A stretch of DNA of 64,000 nt from contig CM060884.1 of the NCBI GenBank assembly GCA_030762935.1, forward strand, positions 73,845,196 to 73,909,195, in the 5' to 3' direction. Source of the DNA: Hymenopus coronatus (Eukaryota; Arthropoda; Insecta; Mantodea; Hymenopodidae). Below are positions 11,451 to 22,343 of this stretch, in pieces (the first letter of the stretch is position 1; each line of letters begins with the position of its first letter). The position numbers and the translations under genes are program-made. Below the pieces are notes generated by a model. It was not told where the DNA came from. It was given only the letters and a program-made list of their open reading frames with translations, and did not search any database.

Positions 11451-12310
11451 ATGTGTAGGACAGTAGTTGGATACGTAGAGTCAGACTAAAAAATTCAATG
11501 CCACGGCCGAGATTTGAACCACAAATCTGTAGGTCTCTGGCCATGTGTAGGACAGGAGTTGGATAGAGTCAGACTGAAAAATTCAATGTCATAGCCGGGA
11601 TTTTAACCATGGATCTCCCAGTCTCTAGCCATGTGTAGGACAGGAGTTGGATAGGTAGAGTCAGACTGAAATATTCAGTGCCATAGCCGGGATTTGAACC
11701 ACGGATATCCCAGGCTCTATCCGTGTCTAGGACAGGAATTGGATAGGTAGAGTAAGACTGAAAAATTCAATGTCATAGCCGGGATTTGAACCACGGATCT
11801 CCTGGTTTTTAACCGTGTGTAGGACAGGAGTTGAATAGGTAGAGTCAGACTGAAAAATGCAATGCCATAGCCGGGATTTGAACCACGGATCTCCCTGTCT
11901 CTAGCCATGTGTAGGACAGGAGTTGGATAGGTAGAGTCAGACTAAAAATTTCAATCCCATAGCCGGGATTTGAACCACGAATCTCCCGGTCTCTAGCCAT
12001 GTGTAGGACAGGAGTTGGATAGATAGAGTCAGACTGAAAAATTCAATGTCATAGCCTGGATTTGAACCACGAATCTCCCGGTCTCTAGCCATGTGTAGGA
12101 CAGGAGTTGGATAGGTAGAGTCAGGCTGAGAAATTCAATGCCACAGCCGGGATTTGAACCACGAATCTCCTGGTCTTTAGCCGTGTGTAGGACAGGAGTT
12201 GGATGGGTAGAGTCAGACTGAGAAATTCAATGCCACAGCCGGGATTTGAACCACGAATCTCCTGGTCTTTAGCCGTGTGTAGGATAGGAGTTGGATGGGT
12301 ACAATCAGAC
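11451..12310 (-). repeat. 92-bp tRNA/SINE-derived satellite, array 1
   Basis: About 9.5 tandem units with a 92-bp period (unit starts GTGTAGGAC at 11453, 11545, 11633, about 11723, about 11815, then 11909, 12001, 12093, 12185 and 12277). Read on the minus strand, every unit holds GTGGTTCAAATCCCGGC, a match to the tRNA-type internal promoter B box and T arm. It is followed by TGGCATTGAATTTTTCAGTC and a tail ending CTCCTGTCCTACAC. The A box is missing from the repeated unit. Arrays 2 and 3 and single tRNA-headed copies elsewhere show its origin as a SINE. Confidence 0.9.
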
Positions 12311-12549
12311 TGAAATATTTAGAAAAATTGATGCCCTTAACAACCAGGTTGTGTAGTGTTTATTGTTGTGGGTGATAACTAAAAGTGTTTAAGACAAAGA
12401 CCTGATTCCGTCGACTGTGATGCAGGTTACGTAATATAGTTTTTGAACACAAGGAATGTTAAGTCAGTTGAAATTTCTCAATTTGCAGACTTTTTTAATT
12501 GAATATTCATCTGCGTACATCGTTATAATGATAATATTGTAGACATTGT

Positions 12550-12967
12550 CTTCTTAGACAGGAAAACATCCTTCTTCTCGTTTCTCGTTTGTTTACTTCT
12601 GGCAAGCAAAGAGATTGAAATGTCAATTGTTTGACATAGCGACCCACTTTTAAAGGACGAGATTATCGCGTTAATCTGTGCATTTTCTTATTTCACTTTT
12701 ACTTACAAGTAAGAATATTAAGCTTATGTTTATGTTGATTAGGATGATGAGACAACAGATTAGTCTTTTGAATTAAAAGGTTTGTTTAACGAACAGGACA
12801 TTCTACGAATGGAACACATCCGATTTCTTCCCTTCTACTTACAAGGGACCAAGTAATATGACAATCTCTGTTAATTTTAACTCGATTAGATAGAAGAATA
12901 AGCTTTCGAACAGTAATTTGTTACGGAGATGTGGAGAAGCCATGTGCATGTCGCCCGTCAGATGTTT
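12550..12967 (+). mobile_element. HER variant with repeated R-end segment
   Basis: Same subfamily as 3298-3757. There are two R-end segments in a row, the first ending GAATGGAACACATCCGATTT (about 12812) and the second GTCGCCCGTCAGATG (12967). Confidence 0.65.
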
Positions 12968-13364
12968 TTTGATAACCTAGATGGCGTTGCTATAACAAGA
13001 GCAGCAGTGTCAGTTGAAGCAGATGCCAACGGTTAATTCTTTTTCATGTTGATCATTCTGTAAATCACGCATGGCCTTCATTACAGCCTAATTCCAATAT
13101 TTAATGAACAATGACGTAAATAGAGTTACATAATTTTCTATCAGCTTTAATCCGTTTAATTAATCAAGGTTTAGTCTCACAGTTCGTTAGCTGCGAGGGA
13201 CAACGTGGGCTGCGGATTATCGTGTGGTTCACAATAGCATTTCAACTGATTCTGAAGACACAAATCACCAAAATCACCGTTTTACATATTTTTAAATAAA
13301 AGATCAATATCAATATTAAAATTTACACTACTTAAGGTCATTTGTGAAGGTTAAGTGTTCATTT
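12968..13364. other. Unassigned DNA
   Basis: No supported feature. It lies between two HER copies. Confidence 0.35.
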
Positions 13365-14137
13365 TTACTTTCTATCTATATACGTACTATGTACATAGTG
13401 AATAGAGAAGGTATTGCATTCCACCAAAAAATTCGATACAGAGATTTCACCGGAAATATGTTTTAGGGTCCCCTGTATCCAAAAGAAAAAAACATTTTCA
13501 GAAAAAGGTACGTTTGTGTCTGTGAACACGTAACTCAAAAACGAAAAGTCGGTAAAATACCAAACCTGGTATTTAAGATTAATATGTTCCAGGGACTCGA
13601 CACGAAGCTTTTGAGAAAAATCCCTCAACCCCAAACTACCCATTACATGGACATTGTTACGAAAATTTTGATTTTCTGAAAAATGGCTCTAACGATTTTC
13701 ATGATTATATCATATAATAAAGATATTTACCTCACAAATAAAATGTATATATTGAATTTTCTGGGTATATTCTGTGAAGAATACGTTTATCTGGATTAAT
13801 TTTACGGAATTTTGCATAACTGCTAAACCGTAACAAAACTTATCACACAGAAAATGTAGAGTACGTTAAAACACACAATTTATGTTATATGCATTTTTTC
13901 GTGGAGATGAGCGTTTATGAGATATTCCCTGTTTTTGGTTTCAGCTTTGAAAAACTTATATTACTCTCATATAGGACTTTGTCAGCTCGTGTCCATACAA
14001 AGGAACTTCATTACTAAGACTATTTCTGCTAATTGTTTTCTCGATTATCATGAAGTAAATAGAAGCGCAAGGTTTTTAACAGTACTGTCTTGCATTATGT
14101 CAAGGAAGTCATGTGAATGGAACACATCTGATTTCTT
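13365..14137 (+). mobile_element. HER, near full length
   Basis: L hairpin with ACTATGTACATAGT at about 13387-13400, body, and R end GAACACATCTGATTTCTT. It begins after a T-run (CATTTTT). Confidence 0.9.
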
Positions 14138-14640
14138 TATTATCTTTCTTTAGATCTGTTACATAATGTAACGTTACAGAAATCAAATTAGTTCTGTGTT
14201 GTTTAAAACAACTAAACCATTGTTTTCCCTTCTCGTTCTTTATCATTATTTGCCATTTGAAATCGTGAAACTTTTGTGTATGTATATATTCTTTCCGACA
14301 ACCGGCATATTGGCAAACATATGAATAATTTAATTTCAGATGAATATTTATATAAAGCTAAAGTATTTGTTTTAGTTTGCTAATTGCAAATCGCATGACC
14401 ATGCCATACGGCATTTCTTTCTTTATTTTTATAGTGTATCCGTGAAGAATTAATGCCGTTACGTACATATGTATTAACAATCATACATATGCAGAGCCCA
14501 AGTAATTGAATTGTATCATTCCGCAGATCCATTCGTTTACTGCAATGAAAAACGGAGGGAGTGACTTGTACTGCGTAAAATATATCTTTAATCTATTTAC
14601 TGCGCACTTTCAGTACATGAAGAATTAGGTTCCACAAAAC
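14138..14640. other. Unassigned AT-rich DNA
   Basis: No supported gene or repeat. Confidence 0.35.
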
Positions 14641-15386
14641 AATCTGATGTGTTACACTCACATCACTTTCTCTAGCTGTTCTACCAAGAAACTTCTTACA
14701 AAAGGTTTATTCTTCTTTCCACTGAATACTAATCGAGATAAACATTAGCAGAATGTTCTTATTACTTAGTTCCTTATAAGTAAAAGGCAACTAAAGGAAT
14801 GTGCTATGCTAAAGTGGTAGTCAAATGTTTTAAAAGCTGTCGTTATGTGTGTGTTATTGCAATTCGCTTCTTGGTTTGACCAGGAGCAGAACAAAAGAAA
14901 TTGGACACTTCCTGTGTGAGGGTAGTGTAAGTACCTCATAATTGAAACTATTAACAAGGAGTATCTCGGAAACGGTTACCTTCACAACAAAAATGCAAAG
15001 GACATAAATTGTGTGCTTTGAGGAGATCTCAAATTTGTTGTGCTGTAAGCTTTTGTCTATCTCTTACGGTTTATCGGTTATGCAAAATTCATCCAGAATG
15101 AAGAGGTCTTCAGAGGCAATTTTCAGAAAATTTAAGTTATACATTTTAGTTGATATGTAAATATCTTTAACATACTGTATTTTAATCAACATCGTTAGAG
15201 TTTTTTGAGAAAATATAACTTTTTGAAAATTTTTCTATGCAAAGGGTAGTTTGGCGCAAAGCGACTTTCTTTTTTTTTTTTTAGTTGGTAGATATCAAAC
15301 TCAAATACCGGGTTTGGTATTTATGGTATTTTACTTTTAGAACTATGCGCGGACCTTTTTCTAAAATGTTCTTTTTTTGCAGAACA
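14641..15386 (-). mobile_element. HER, L terminus lost
   Basis: The R end (TCTGATGTGTTACACTCACA) and body are present. The copy stops where an (AT)n tract starts, in place of the CA tract and terminal hairpin. Confidence 0.8.
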
Positions 15387-15411
15387 ATATATATATATAT
15401 ATATATATACA
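15387..15411. repeat. (AT)n microsatellite
   Basis: Short pure AT tract followed by ACATACAT. It sits at the point where a HER copy is truncated. Confidence 0.85.
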
Positions 15412-15568
15412 TACATGGAAAACAACGTATATTTCTATAAACACGAGCCTTAGAGATCCTTGGAGTGATATTCTATATATAAGCAATAGAAGTATTTTAA
15501 AAATGCTTGACCAAATATCAGCACTTACACATTCCTTGTACTATATCTTCTTTTCTTTCCTTCTTCCT

Positions 15569-16336
15569 TTTTACTTTCTCTACACGTACTATGTACATAG
15601 TCTATAGAGAAGGTATTGTATTACACCCAACAATTCGATACTGAGATTTCACCGGAAATAAAGGTTTTGGGCCCCCCTGAATCCAAAAAAAACATTTTTA
15701 CAAAAAGATCCATGTGTGTGCGTGTATTTAAGTTTGGTTTCTTCCAAGGATGCAACACGAACATTTTCAAGAAAATCACCCCACCCCCAACTACGCTTTA
15801 CATGGAACTTTTTTTAGGAAATTTTTATTTTCTTAAAAATGGCTCTAATGATTTTGATTAAAATATTTACCTGACAAATAATACGCATATCTTGAATTTT
15901 CTGGCAGTAGCCTCTGAAGACTACTTTATTCTGGATCAATTTTACGAAGTTTTGCATATCCGCTAAACCGTAAGAAATGGACAAAAACCTACAACACAAA
16001 AATGTACAGCACATTAAAACACATATTTTATGTAATGTAATTTTTTTTCGTGGTGTTGATCGTTTTTGAGATATGCCTTGTTATTGGTTTCAGCTTTTAA
16101 AAACTTTACTTTTCTCATACAGGAATTTATCAACTCGTGTCCATATAAAGGAACTTCAGTCACATATGAACCAGCTTTTGGGTATCACTTTAACCTACTT
16201 ATAAGGAAGCAACTAATAGGAATATTCCTACTAATTTTTCTAAATTAGCATGATGTATATAGAAGCGTAAGCTTTTTAACAAACTTTGTTGTGGAGATGT
16301 AGAGAAAGTCATGTGAATGGAACACATCAGATGTTT
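15569..16336 (+). mobile_element. HER, near full length
   Basis: Clear L hairpin, body and R end (AACACATCAGAT). It is inserted after a pyrimidine/T-rich run (TTCTTCCTTTT). Confidence 0.9.
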
Positions 16337-16477
16337 TATAGGCGGGTGTTTAAACTCTTTATACTGTTTTCTCTTATGAAGACGTTTATAATCTAACTTC
16401 TACAGTGAGGACTACAAGATTATTTGAAATAGTATTTTTCAGGCGCTCCTGAAGACTAAATCATTGTAAAGTTTCCG

Positions 16478-16925
16478 TACCGATCCAGATAGCTGAAGAG
16501 TTTCGTCTGGGAATGACATCCGGGAGGTCATGGGATCGGTTTCCCGCTGCCGATCTCTCTGACCCATGGGTTTTTTGGGGGGTACTTCATTACCCCTGAT
16601 GTACTGTCCCTCCATTACGATAAGGTATGAACATTTCCACGGCGGATGAGACCTCGGTCACTGGTATCAAATACTGAGGAGGGGATGAGGCAGGGGGAAC
16701 CACTGCCCAGTACACGGGAAACGACGGAGCTCAGCGCAGAGATGCACGGAAGTCCTTAACATTCACTAAATGGCGCGCCGGGAGGCCGGAAGGTGGCCTC
16801 CTAGCCTCAACCAGCACAATCAGTGGGAAAAGAGCTTCTCTCGGAGCAAGCAACTGTCCCATCTGCCTGCAAAGCCTCAAGCCACATCTGCGCTAACCAG
16901 ATAGATGAAGAAAGGAAATGAAATA
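16478..16925 (+). mobile_element. SINE-like GC-rich repeat with (AAAT)-type tail
   Basis: This block is GC-richer than its surroundings. It has a head that looks loosely tRNA-derived (TAGCTGAAGAG, then GGGATCGGTTTCCCG) and ends in GAAATGAAATAAATCA. It resembles a SINE or short LINE tail. I found no second copy in the window and no clear target duplication. Confidence 0.4.
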
Positions 16926-17013
16926 AATCAGTACAGAAAGTCATGTGAAGTGAGGTGTCAACTTTTTGGCTGGAATACAATACCCTCTCTAACTAGTATG
17001 TTTACAATACGTG
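16926..17013 (-). mobile_element. HER end scraps
   Basis: One piece resembles the R terminus (AGAAAGTCATGTGAAGTG), followed by an L-side terminal piece (TGGAATACAATACCCTCTCT) with a decayed hairpin. A SINE follows immediately. Confidence 0.5.
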
Positions 17014-17017
17014 TATG

Positions 17018-17234
17018 ACTCCGTGGCACAGCTCACTAACAGCTTTAGCTTTCCGCCCGGCCGCTCCGTGAGACGTGGTCAGCGCTTCGAACCCCTCCTT
17101 ACGACCTGGAGCCGCTACCTCTCCTCAATTGGCTCCTCAGGGACCTCCAGGGACCTACGAGGCTGAGTCCAGGGGGAAAAAATCCTCACCCCGGTACTGG
17201 GAATCGAACCCAGGTCTCCCACGGCGCTACGGAA
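17018..17234 (-). mobile_element. tRNA-derived SINE (family S1), head-truncated
   Basis: Minus-strand copy of the same SINE as the next feature. It contains the B box (GGTTCGATTCCCAGTACC) and the tail that includes CCGGGCGG, with internal deletions. The A-box side is cut at about 17232. Confidence 0.8.
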
Positions 17235-17256
17235 AATAGTAAATACGGATATTATG

Positions 17257-17599
17257 TTTTTTTTTACTCCACGGCACGGGGAACCTTGGCCTACCGCCCG
17301 GCCGCTGCGTCCCCCATCTCGGTCCACTACAGACGTCATGGATGGGGTGCAGTATTGGAGGGTGAGACGTGGTCAGCGCCTCGAGTCCCCCCGGCCGGTT
17401 AATGCGGTCCTCATGACCTGGAGCCGCTACTTCTCTATCAAGTAGCTCCTCAATTGGCCCCCCCAGGGACCTTACGAGGCTGAGTGCACCCCGGGCCAGG
17501 TCTCCCAGCGGGGGAAAAATCCCCACGCCGGTACTGGGGATCGAACCCAGGTCTCCCGCTTGGTAAGTAGCAACGCTACCACCGCGCTAAGGAGACGAC
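17257..17599 (-). mobile_element. tRNA-derived SINE (family S1), full length with target-site duplication
   Basis: Read on the minus strand it starts GTCGTCTCCTTAGCGCGGTG, with an A-box-like TTAGCGCGGTGG. It carries the B box GGTTCGATCCC, then a 250-bp body, and ends GGAGT followed by a run of A. It is bounded by a perfect 11-bp direct repeat CGGATATTATG (17246-17256 and 17600-17610). That is strong evidence for target-primed retrotransposition and exact ends. Confidence 0.93.
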
Positions 17600-17610
17600 C
17601 GGATATTATG

Positions 17611-18053
17611 GTTGCCTGGATTAAAATTGTGTTAATAATAGCTCTATTTATTTTAATTACTAGAATGTTTCTGACATGACCAACTATAACAGCGGCTAAA
17701 GCATTGCGGCGACATGTATGGCTGCTGGTGAGAATTAGCAAACCGCTGTTTAAAGCTCCTACATGATCCGTTTTTCTAACTACAGACACTGATTCCAATT
17801 TATATTCTGCAAACATCACTTGAATATAATCTTCATGTCGGACCAAACACAAACAATGCTAAAAATCCAAGTATCGGGATTTAATCAGAAAAGGAAGCAC
17901 GTCGGTCTATACAATATAATGTTTTGTTTTGTAAAACAAAGTTACGTTTGGTTTTCTAAAAACTGTTATTTTAAGCAAATTTTATTAAATCACTTACATA
18001 CTGTTACTTATAGAACGTAAAGGAAATACCTACCTACTATATTTCATCCAAAA
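17611..18053. other. Unassigned DNA
   Basis: No supported gene. The minus-strand frame across 17472-17852 mostly reads through the SINE. Confidence 0.35.
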
Positions 18054-18484
18054 AGCCTGCTGTGTTCCATTCACATGACTTTCTCGACACCTCGGTAACA
18101 AATAATTGTTAATAAACTTATTCTTCTATCCTCGTCATGCTAAGCGAGATAAACACTAGCAGAAATAGTGTTATTACTTGCTTCCTTGTAAGTAGAAGCA
18201 GTAGCTTAAAGTGATAGCCAAAAGCTGGTTGCTATGTTCCTTTGTTTGTATGGACACGAGTTGACAAATTCCTGTATGAGAAAAATAAATTTTTGAAAGC
18301 TTAAACCAAAAACAAGGAATACCTAAAAAACGATCAACTCCACGCAAAAAACGTATATAACATAAATTGTGTATTTTAACGTGCTCTACTCGCTGAAGAC
18401 TATTATAATCGTTAGAGCCTTTTTGAGAACATCAAAATTTGTTCCATGTAAAGGGTATTTTGGTGAGGTGGGATTTTCTTGAAT
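18054..18484 (-). mobile_element. HER, R-half
   Basis: R end CTGCTGTGTTCCATTCACAT, then body, deleted between TGCTCTACTC and TTATAATCGTTAG. It ends head-on against an inverted fragment of the same family. Confidence 0.75.
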
Positions 18485-18631
18485 ACCAAACTTGGTATTT
18501 AAGTTTGATATCTTCCAAGGATGCGACACGAAGATTTTCAAGAAAATCCCCGCACCCCAACTACTCTTTACATGCAACTTTTTTCGAAAATTTGGATTTT
18601 GTTAAAAATGGTTCTAATGATTTTGATTAAA
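18485..18631 (+). mobile_element. HER fragment, inverted relative to the previous copy
   Basis: Plus-strand middle portion, from ACCAAACTTGGTATTTAAG to TAATGATTTTGATTAAA. Its later part is the reverse complement of about 18400-18484, so together they form an imperfect snap-back. Confidence 0.75.
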
Positions 18632-18774
18632 GTAGTGCACAAAGTCAAGTTAGAGTATGTTTTTTGTTTCTTTTTGTCACCCTTAACTTGTATCTGAAAC
18701 ATGCATGCATAAGTGTTTGTGAAAATACTTTGATAATCTATCATCAATCAATATACCTAATTCTCTGTCTACAT

Positions 18775-18900
18775 ACACTGACTTTTATAATATTTTTGAC
18801 ACTGCAAATAAAGAAATTTGTTGCTTTATTATAATTGCAGTTCCTCACAGTTTATTTTAACTGTTGTTCTTTAATGGAACATCTTGTTTATATATATGCA
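18775..18900 (+). repeat. Left member of a direct repeat flanking the (ACAT)n tract
   Basis: CTGACTTTTATAATATTTTT, GACACTGCAAATAAAG and TTTAATGGAACATCTTGTT recur in the same order, diverged, at 19457-19590. This unit is itself preceded by a short CTACATACA. Confidence 0.6.
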
Positions 18901-18901
18901 T

Positions 18902-19456
18902 GCATACATACATACATACATACATACATACATACATACATACATACATACATACATACATACATACATACATACATACATACATACATACATACATACA
19001 TACATACATACATACATACATACATACATACATACATACATACATACATACATACATACATACATACATACATACATACATACATACATACATACATACA
19101 TACATACATACATACATACATACATACATACATACATACATACATACATACATACATACATACATACATACATACATACATACATACATACATACATACA
19201 TACATACATACATACATACATACATACATACATACATACATACATACATACATACATACATACATACATACATACATACATACATACATACATACATACA
19301 TACATACATACATACATACATACATACATACATACATACATACATACATACATACATACATACATACATACATACATACATACATACATACATACATACA
19401 TACATACATACATACATACATACATACATACATACATACATACATACATACATACA
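18902..19456. repeat. (ACAT)n microsatellite, about 555 bp uninterrupted
   Basis: Pure tetranucleotide tract, close to 139 units with no visible interruption. The six-frame 'proteins' (His-Thr-Tyr-Ile or Met-Tyr-Val-Cys repeats) are artefacts of the period. Confidence 0.97.
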
Positions 19457-19590
19457 TCTGACTTTATTTTAATACGATTGACACTGGAAATAAAACAATA
19501 TCTTGTTTTGCTATATTTTTGGTTCTCATGATTTGTTTTAACGATAATGGAGCTTTTCCTTAATGGAGCACCTTGTTCTAATATATGACA
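19457..19590 (+). repeat. Right member of the direct repeat flanking the (ACAT)n tract
   Basis: CTGACTTTATTTTAATACG, GACACTGGAAATAAA and CCTTAATGGAGCACCTTGTT parallel the segment left of the microsatellite. Confidence 0.6.
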
Positions 19591-20011
19591 AAGAAACTAA
19601 TACTCTTACACAGTATATGGAACAGGCAGATATTGTGCTAGGAGAAGCGGCGGGAAAAGCAAGATCAAAAGAACAAGGTTAATTACACTACCAGGTAATG
19701 TTCATAAACACACTGGCAGCCCTTCAGATGGTTTTTATTAAAGCTAACGAAAATTGCTAATTAACTGCAGTTTTTCAATAAGCTTCTGTTGAAGCGCACC
19801 AATTTATTTTCACGAGTTTCCCACACGTGTATACGAGGCGAATATATCGTAAGAGGAACAAGTAAAATAGAATAATCCTAGCTTCTAAAGATTTTGTGAT
19901 CTTTTCTTCCGATAAAAGCAGCTTCAGTATTTACTTTAAGGAAGGTGATGGGTAAAATTTAATTTTAACATTTTTAGAAAGACTGCATTTTTCCTACACA
20001 TCAGCCTATGA
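19591..20011. other. Unassigned DNA
   Basis: No supported gene or repeat. Confidence 0.35.
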
Positions 20012-20100
20012 AATCGGATGTTACATTCACATGAATTTCTCTTTAACTATTCTTCAACAAATTATTCTTATACAAGCCTAATCTTCTTCATATTGAATTT
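20012..20100 (-). mobile_element. HER fragment, R end
   Basis: ATCGGATGTTACATTCACAT then AACAAATTATTCTTATACAAG, a diverged R terminus. Confidence 0.6.
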
Positions 20101-20269
20101 CTGGATTGATTTTCGGTTGTTTTGCACGTGGAAATTTCTTGTCACGTGAGCAACAGGTATAAAAAGGTGAGCGGAGCTCTGACCAGAGATCAGTTTTCGC
20201 TTGGAATGCATCGCATGCTACAGTTGAGTGAATTTCAACGAGAAATTTGTAGGCAGTAGTAATCGTCGC

Positions 20270-20584
20270 GGTCGTCTCCTTAGCGTTGCTGCTTGCCATA
20301 CGGAAGACCTGGGTTTGATTCCCAGTAACGGCGTGGGGATCTTTCCACCACTGTGAGACCTGAAACAGGGTGCACTCAGCCTTGTGAGGTTGAGGAGCTA
20401 TTTGATGGAGAAGTAGCGGCTCTAGGTCGTGATGACCGCATTAACTGGCCGGGGAGGATCGAAGCCCTGACCACGTCTCACCCCCTAATACTGCGCCCCT
20501 TCAATGGCGTCTGTAATGGACCGAGATGTGGGACGCAGCGGCCGGGCGGTAGGCCAAGGCTCTTAGTGAGCTGTGCCACGAGTT
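20270..20584 (+). mobile_element. tRNA-derived SINE (family S1) with 13-bp target-site duplication
   Basis: Plus-strand copy starting GTCGTCTCCTTAGCGTTGCT (part of the A-box region deleted). It has the B box GGTTTGATTCCCAGTAAC and the CCGGGCGGTAGGCCAAGG block, and ends GTGCCACGAGTT. A perfect 13-bp direct repeat, TAGTAATCGTCGC, flanks it (20257-20269 and 20585-20597). The open frame at 20353-20682 is SINE sequence and not a gene. Confidence 0.93.
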
Positions 20585-20597
20585 TAGTAATCGTCGC

Positions 20598-20959
20598 CGC
20601 AGCAGACCTCGTAAAGAAACCTAAGAGTAGAATTGTCACGAAAACATTGAGGAAAGGCAGTTTGCCATCTGTGAGCAGATAACTTATTGTTCCCTAAGCA
20701 GTAGAAATAGCTTCTTGTAGACCGATAGCGAGTACCAGTTGCATATCTACCGAGTAGAGACTGCATTGGTGACTGCGCGCGCCGCATGTAAACAACCATT
20801 AGTAACGCAGCAGTATAATATGCTGCATGTTACAACGGTGCTTAACATGTAATTAATGCTTTTGATGATAGTGCATGCCTGCTCTTCAATAAATATTGTA
20901 AAATGAATTGCATGGAGGTTTTCAATTCATACAGAAGAACTTGGCAGATAAATCTACAA
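20598..20959. other. Unassigned DNA
   Basis: No supported feature. The frame on the minus strand at 20584-20799 shows no domain. Confidence 0.35.
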
Positions 20960-21164
20960 CAAAACACATTTGGAAACATCGAACATTGAAATCCCTCGAG
21001 CCCTGAAAGCTATCAATGAACTTGTGCAAGCAATTAATCAGAGACCCGTGACACGTGTTTTAGACCGTGTGAAAGAGAAAGTGAATACAGGTGTTTGGAA
21101 AAGAATGTCGCATTTTGATATACGAAATGAAGTTGGTTTGAAAGTGCTGCCCTCCTAGCTACGT
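20960..21164 (+). pseudogene. Possible transposon-related coding remnant
   Basis: A short open frame (20970-21158, 62 codons) precedes the mariner remnant. I do not recognise its translation as a particular mariner domain. It could be the N-terminal part of the same element or unrelated repeat DNA. Confidence 0.3.
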
Positions 21165-21535
21165 CTCCAGTTCAGGGAAAAGGCTGCCAGGTCAAGACTG
21201 TACAACGGATGGTCGAAAATGTTCCATTGAAATTGTTCAAAGAACGAGCGTTGTCACAGATAAACACAATTGAAGTCAGCATTGCTCTTCGTTTGTTTTG
21301 AATGGCTCTCCGCAAACGTCGTAAAGAACGAAGATCTTCAAAACAACGTCAATGCTCGTTTGAAATCATTGGCGGCAACATTTTTTGAAGCGGGTATTGC
21401 AAAGCTTGTGTACAGGTACGATAAATGTCTCAATCTTTACGGTGATTATGTTGAAAAGTAACTATAAGTGTACAAAACTTTTAGTAACAAAATAATTGTT
21501 TTCTATAAGCTTGTTGAAAAAAAAAACGGCCCTCT
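21165..21535 (+). pseudogene. mariner (IS630/Tc1 superfamily) remnant with internal inversion
   Basis: From about 21325 onward the plus strand encodes the C-terminal end of a mariner transposase (NEDLQNNVNARLKSLAATFF..., ending YDKCLNLYGDYVEK stop). It is followed by a 3' UTR and a terminal motif close to ACGGCCCTC. The preceding 21165-21320 matches the catalytic-domain region of the copy at 43.5 kb, but on the opposite strand (compare CAGGTCAAGACTGTACAACG with the reverse complement near 43725-43755). The element has therefore suffered an internal inversion as well as 5' loss and cannot encode transposase. Confidence 0.75.
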
Positions 21536-22019
21536 TACTTTGCGAACTGCAAAACGGCGTACGCTGTGTGGTGCCGTGTGATTGATGAAGTTCCATGCAT
21601 GATTCTGTAAATTCACTTATTGATTCTTTAAAATGACTACTAAAGCTTGTGGTGTTGGTTGCGTTTAGCGTTTCCAGGCCAGCAGTTTGCCGTACAGCCC
21701 TGTTCCCTGTTTACGTGGTATCTCAGCTCAAGGATAATCAAATTAGCAGAAGGGTAGTATCATCCCCTTGTCTGTATGCGGCGGCTCACTCATTGTAACT
21801 CAAGACGGTTTACTACCAGGGTTGCATTTCATCAACGCTTTCCTATTAACACGGAATATCGTTCCGTCGATATGTAAATGCGCCAGGAATGAAGGGAATG
21901 CCTTAACTGAATTTCCTTTCGATACAGAAACTTGTAATTTGTGGGTATTGTAATGTAAATCCATTATGATAATATATATTATGTTAGAATTCGATAAAGT
22001 TAAAGCAATAATGTTTTTA
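21536..22019. other. Unassigned DNA
   Basis: No supported gene. The plus-strand frame at 21768-21953 has no recognisable motif. Confidence 0.35.
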
Positions 22020-22029
22020 AAGAAGAGAT

Positions 22030-22333
22030 CGCCCGCCGTGGTGTAATGATTACCGTGCTAACTTCATATACCCAAGGTTGCGGGTTCGAACCCGGCGGAG
22101 GACAATAGACTTTTTTCGGGTGTAAATATTCTTAGTATGGCTTCCTTCGGTAGGGAAGTAAAGACGCTGGTTCTGCGTCGAAGGTTACGGCACGTAAAAG
22201 AACATCAAGCCTGATAGAAAGGTCTCTGAGCAAAATTAAGCGGTCTTTCACGCCCAATTTAGAATGGGACGCTGAGAACCACAACAGTTAAAGACCGTCC
22301 GTAAATAACACGCCATTTACACTTCTTTTTTCT
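22030..22333 (+). mobile_element. tRNA-derived SINE (family S2) with 10-bp target-site duplication
   Basis: The head resembles a tRNA: CGCCCGCCGTGGTGTAATGA (A-box region), then CGGGTTCGAACCCGGCGGAGG (T arm/B box). It is followed by a body with GGCACGTAAAAGAAC and CGCCATTTACAC and a T-rich end. The direct repeat AAAGAAGAGA flanks it (22020-22029 and 22334-22343). A second copy lies at 29904-30190. Confidence 0.92.
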
Positions 22334-22343
22334 AAAGAAGAGA

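Noticed and set aside
13365..13643. Recurring HER-encoded peptide frames (for example containing ITQKRKVGKIPNLVFKF or VHRHTDTH)
   Set aside because: The same frame is broken by stops and indels in most copies, and both strands give similar-length frames. There is no sign of coding constraint.
18835..19531. Six overlapping open frames of 190-215 codons in all frames
   Set aside because: They are produced by the period-4 ACAT tract, which has no stop in any frame.
22030..22105. Functional tRNA gene at the head of SINE S2
   Set aside because: Although both promoter boxes are good, it is followed by a SINE body and flanked by a target duplication around the whole 304 bp.
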